Shown here: positions 26,383 through 26,996 of the stretch, piece after piece
Numbering within the stretch: the first letter of the stretch is position 1
Layout: each line of letters opens with the position of its first letter
From: Bacteroidia bacterium
Lineage (GTDB): Bacteria; Bacteroidota; Bacteroidia; Bacteroidales; Azobacteroidaceae
Assembly: GCA_025999935.1 (NCBI GenBank)
Contig: BNXY01000037.1
Span: 1-26,996 of the forward strand
Reading direction: 5' to 3'
DNA length: 26,996 bases
The notes under the pieces: generated by a model
What the model was told of the DNA's origin: nothing
The model's input: the letters and a program-made list of their open reading frames with translations, nothing else
The model's database searches: none
Program-made: the position numbers and the translations under genes

Positions 26383-26785
26383 GTAATCGCATTATTGATG
26401 GCCGCAAACAGTCTTTCCATCAATACTGACTACATCTCCGTCCGTTAACTCCGAGATGTCTTTTATCCATGATAAGAAGGCTTGCTCAAATTCGTCAGGA
26501 TCCAATGCACTGAAAAATCGGTTAAACGTATCGTGAGTGGGGATGCCGTTGGGCAATTGCAAATATTGTCGTAACCGGGATTCTTTGGACTTGCCGTAAT
26601 TTTCAATATCATTCCATGTCTCTGCCCCACAGATGACCGCCACAATGGTTATAAAGATAATATCCTCCATCAAATGCGCTTTAGTCCTGTCCACGCGAGG
26701 GTCTGTCAAATCTGTAAAATAACTAATCGGTGTTTGCATAACTCTTTTTATTATATAAACGAAGCGTTCGATAGTAACTACTCAG
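26383..26785 (-). mobile_element. Truncated ISAs1-family insertion sequence remnant
   Basis: Only the 5' part of the transposase gene and its upstream flank remain. The upstream end is placed tentatively at CTGAGTAGTTAC (minus-strand reading of 26774-26785), a motif that recurs as CTGAGTAGTAAC at the edge of the adjacent 136-bp repeat. The 3' part is absent and the remnant directly abuts the end of the cellobiose phosphorylase gene. Exact borders are inferred, not proven. Confidence 0.6.
26392..26739 (-). pseudogene. ISAs1-family transposase, N-terminal fragment (115 codons)
   Basis: The frame starts MQTPISYFTDLTDPRVDRTK and includes DIIFITIVAVICGAETWNDIENYGKSK, LPNGIPTHDTFNRFFSALDP and VVSIDGKTVCG, the DDE_Tnp_1-associated N-terminal domain of ISAs1 (H-repeat) transposases. 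It stops right after the IDGKT segment that holds the first catalytic aspartate. Roughly two thirds of the normal 370 or so residues, with the other catalytic residues, are missing. It cannot be active. Orientation is opposite to all other genes in the window. Confidence 0.88.
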
Positions 26786-26833
26786 GTCACCTTCCGCATC
26801 CCACAATCACGAATTAATCAGATAAATAAAATA

Positions 26834-26969
26834 TTGTTACTACTCAGCTCGGATCAGCAGTAAAAACATGTGTTTGTGCGAAAAGGCGCATAGCGCCAAC
26901 ATCTTTGTAGCCGTGTGCGTAAGCGCACGGTAATAAGGGCATAAACAAACCCATAGCTGCGTAGCTGCG
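26834..26969 (-). repeat. 136-bp dispersed hairpin-rich repeat, copy B (inverted)
   Basis: This is the reverse complement of 47-182 with 6 differences. It carries the same hairpins (GGCGC-ATA-GCGCC and the CCGTG/CACGG stem) and the same CGCAGCT direct repeat at its far end. Similarity ends sharply on both sides. It lies 49-62 bases beyond the presumed upstream end of the ISAs1 remnant. Confidence 0.85.
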
Positions 26970-26996
26970 CCACTTTTATTCGAAGAATTCAAACAA

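Noticed and set aside
1..26996. CRISPR arrays, tRNA or rRNA genes, prophage or toxin-antitoxin modules
   Set aside because: No spaced direct repeats, no tRNA-like cloverleaf ends, no rRNA signatures and no phage or toxin-antitoxin proteins were seen on either strand.

Overview
The window comes from a Bacteroidota chromosome, most likely order Bacteroidales. Four things point there: TAnnTTTG promoter motifs of the Bacteroidetes primary sigma factor, absence of Shine-Dalgarno sequences, a Bacteroidetes-type FtsL-like protein, and a PASTA-bearing FtsI inside a division and cell-wall (dcw) cluster lacking murF, ddl and murB. A cellobiose phosphorylase suggests life on plant fibre (gut or anaerobic digester), but the genus cannot be fixed. 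Every intact gene is on the + strand; the only minus-strand coding remnant is a broken transposase.

Layout. Positions 1-1160 are accessory and decayed: a 136-bp hairpin-rich repeat (47-182), a degenerate GATTT-rich palindrome (224-325), a 292-bp MITE-like element with 30-bp terminal inverted repeats (343-634), and a truncated AraC-type HTH regulator directly abutting it. Positions 1319-3435 hold an NfeD-like/flotillin pair. Positions 3436-3688 are a regulatory region with three 11-bp-phased GTTTATAAC repeats, a two-box MraZ operator and a promoter. Positions 3689-19292 carry the dcw cluster: mraZ, rsmH, ftsL-like, ftsI, murE, mraY, murD, ftsW, murG, murC, ftsQ, ftsA, ftsZ. It is tightly packed except for a 309-bp gap between mraY and murD, which holds a decayed YhcG/DUF1016 nuclease fragment. 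Then come a GatB/YqeY-domain gene, a strong hairpin terminator, an O6-alkylguanine-DNA alkyltransferase, a TonB-dependent receptor, class II fructose-bisphosphate aldolase, a terminator and cellobiose phosphorylase. The right end has a truncated ISAs1-family transposase on the minus strand and a second copy of the 136-bp repeat, inverted relative to the first.

How the genes work together. The dcw genes build the lipid-linked peptidoglycan precursor (MurE, MurD, MurC, MraY, MurG), polymerise and crosslink it at the septum (FtsW, FtsI), and assemble the division ring (FtsZ, FtsA, FtsQ, FtsL), with MraZ as likely autoregulator. Cellobiose phosphorylase and aldolase serve sugar catabolism.

I did not find a convincing new multi-gene system. 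The most notable signals are non-coding or decayed: the inverted 136-bp repeats bracketing the whole 26.6-kb block, the nested-palindrome MITE, the phased repeats before mraZ, and a nuclease remnant inside an otherwise compact essential cluster. All identifications come from reading the sequence and recalled family motifs; no database search was run.
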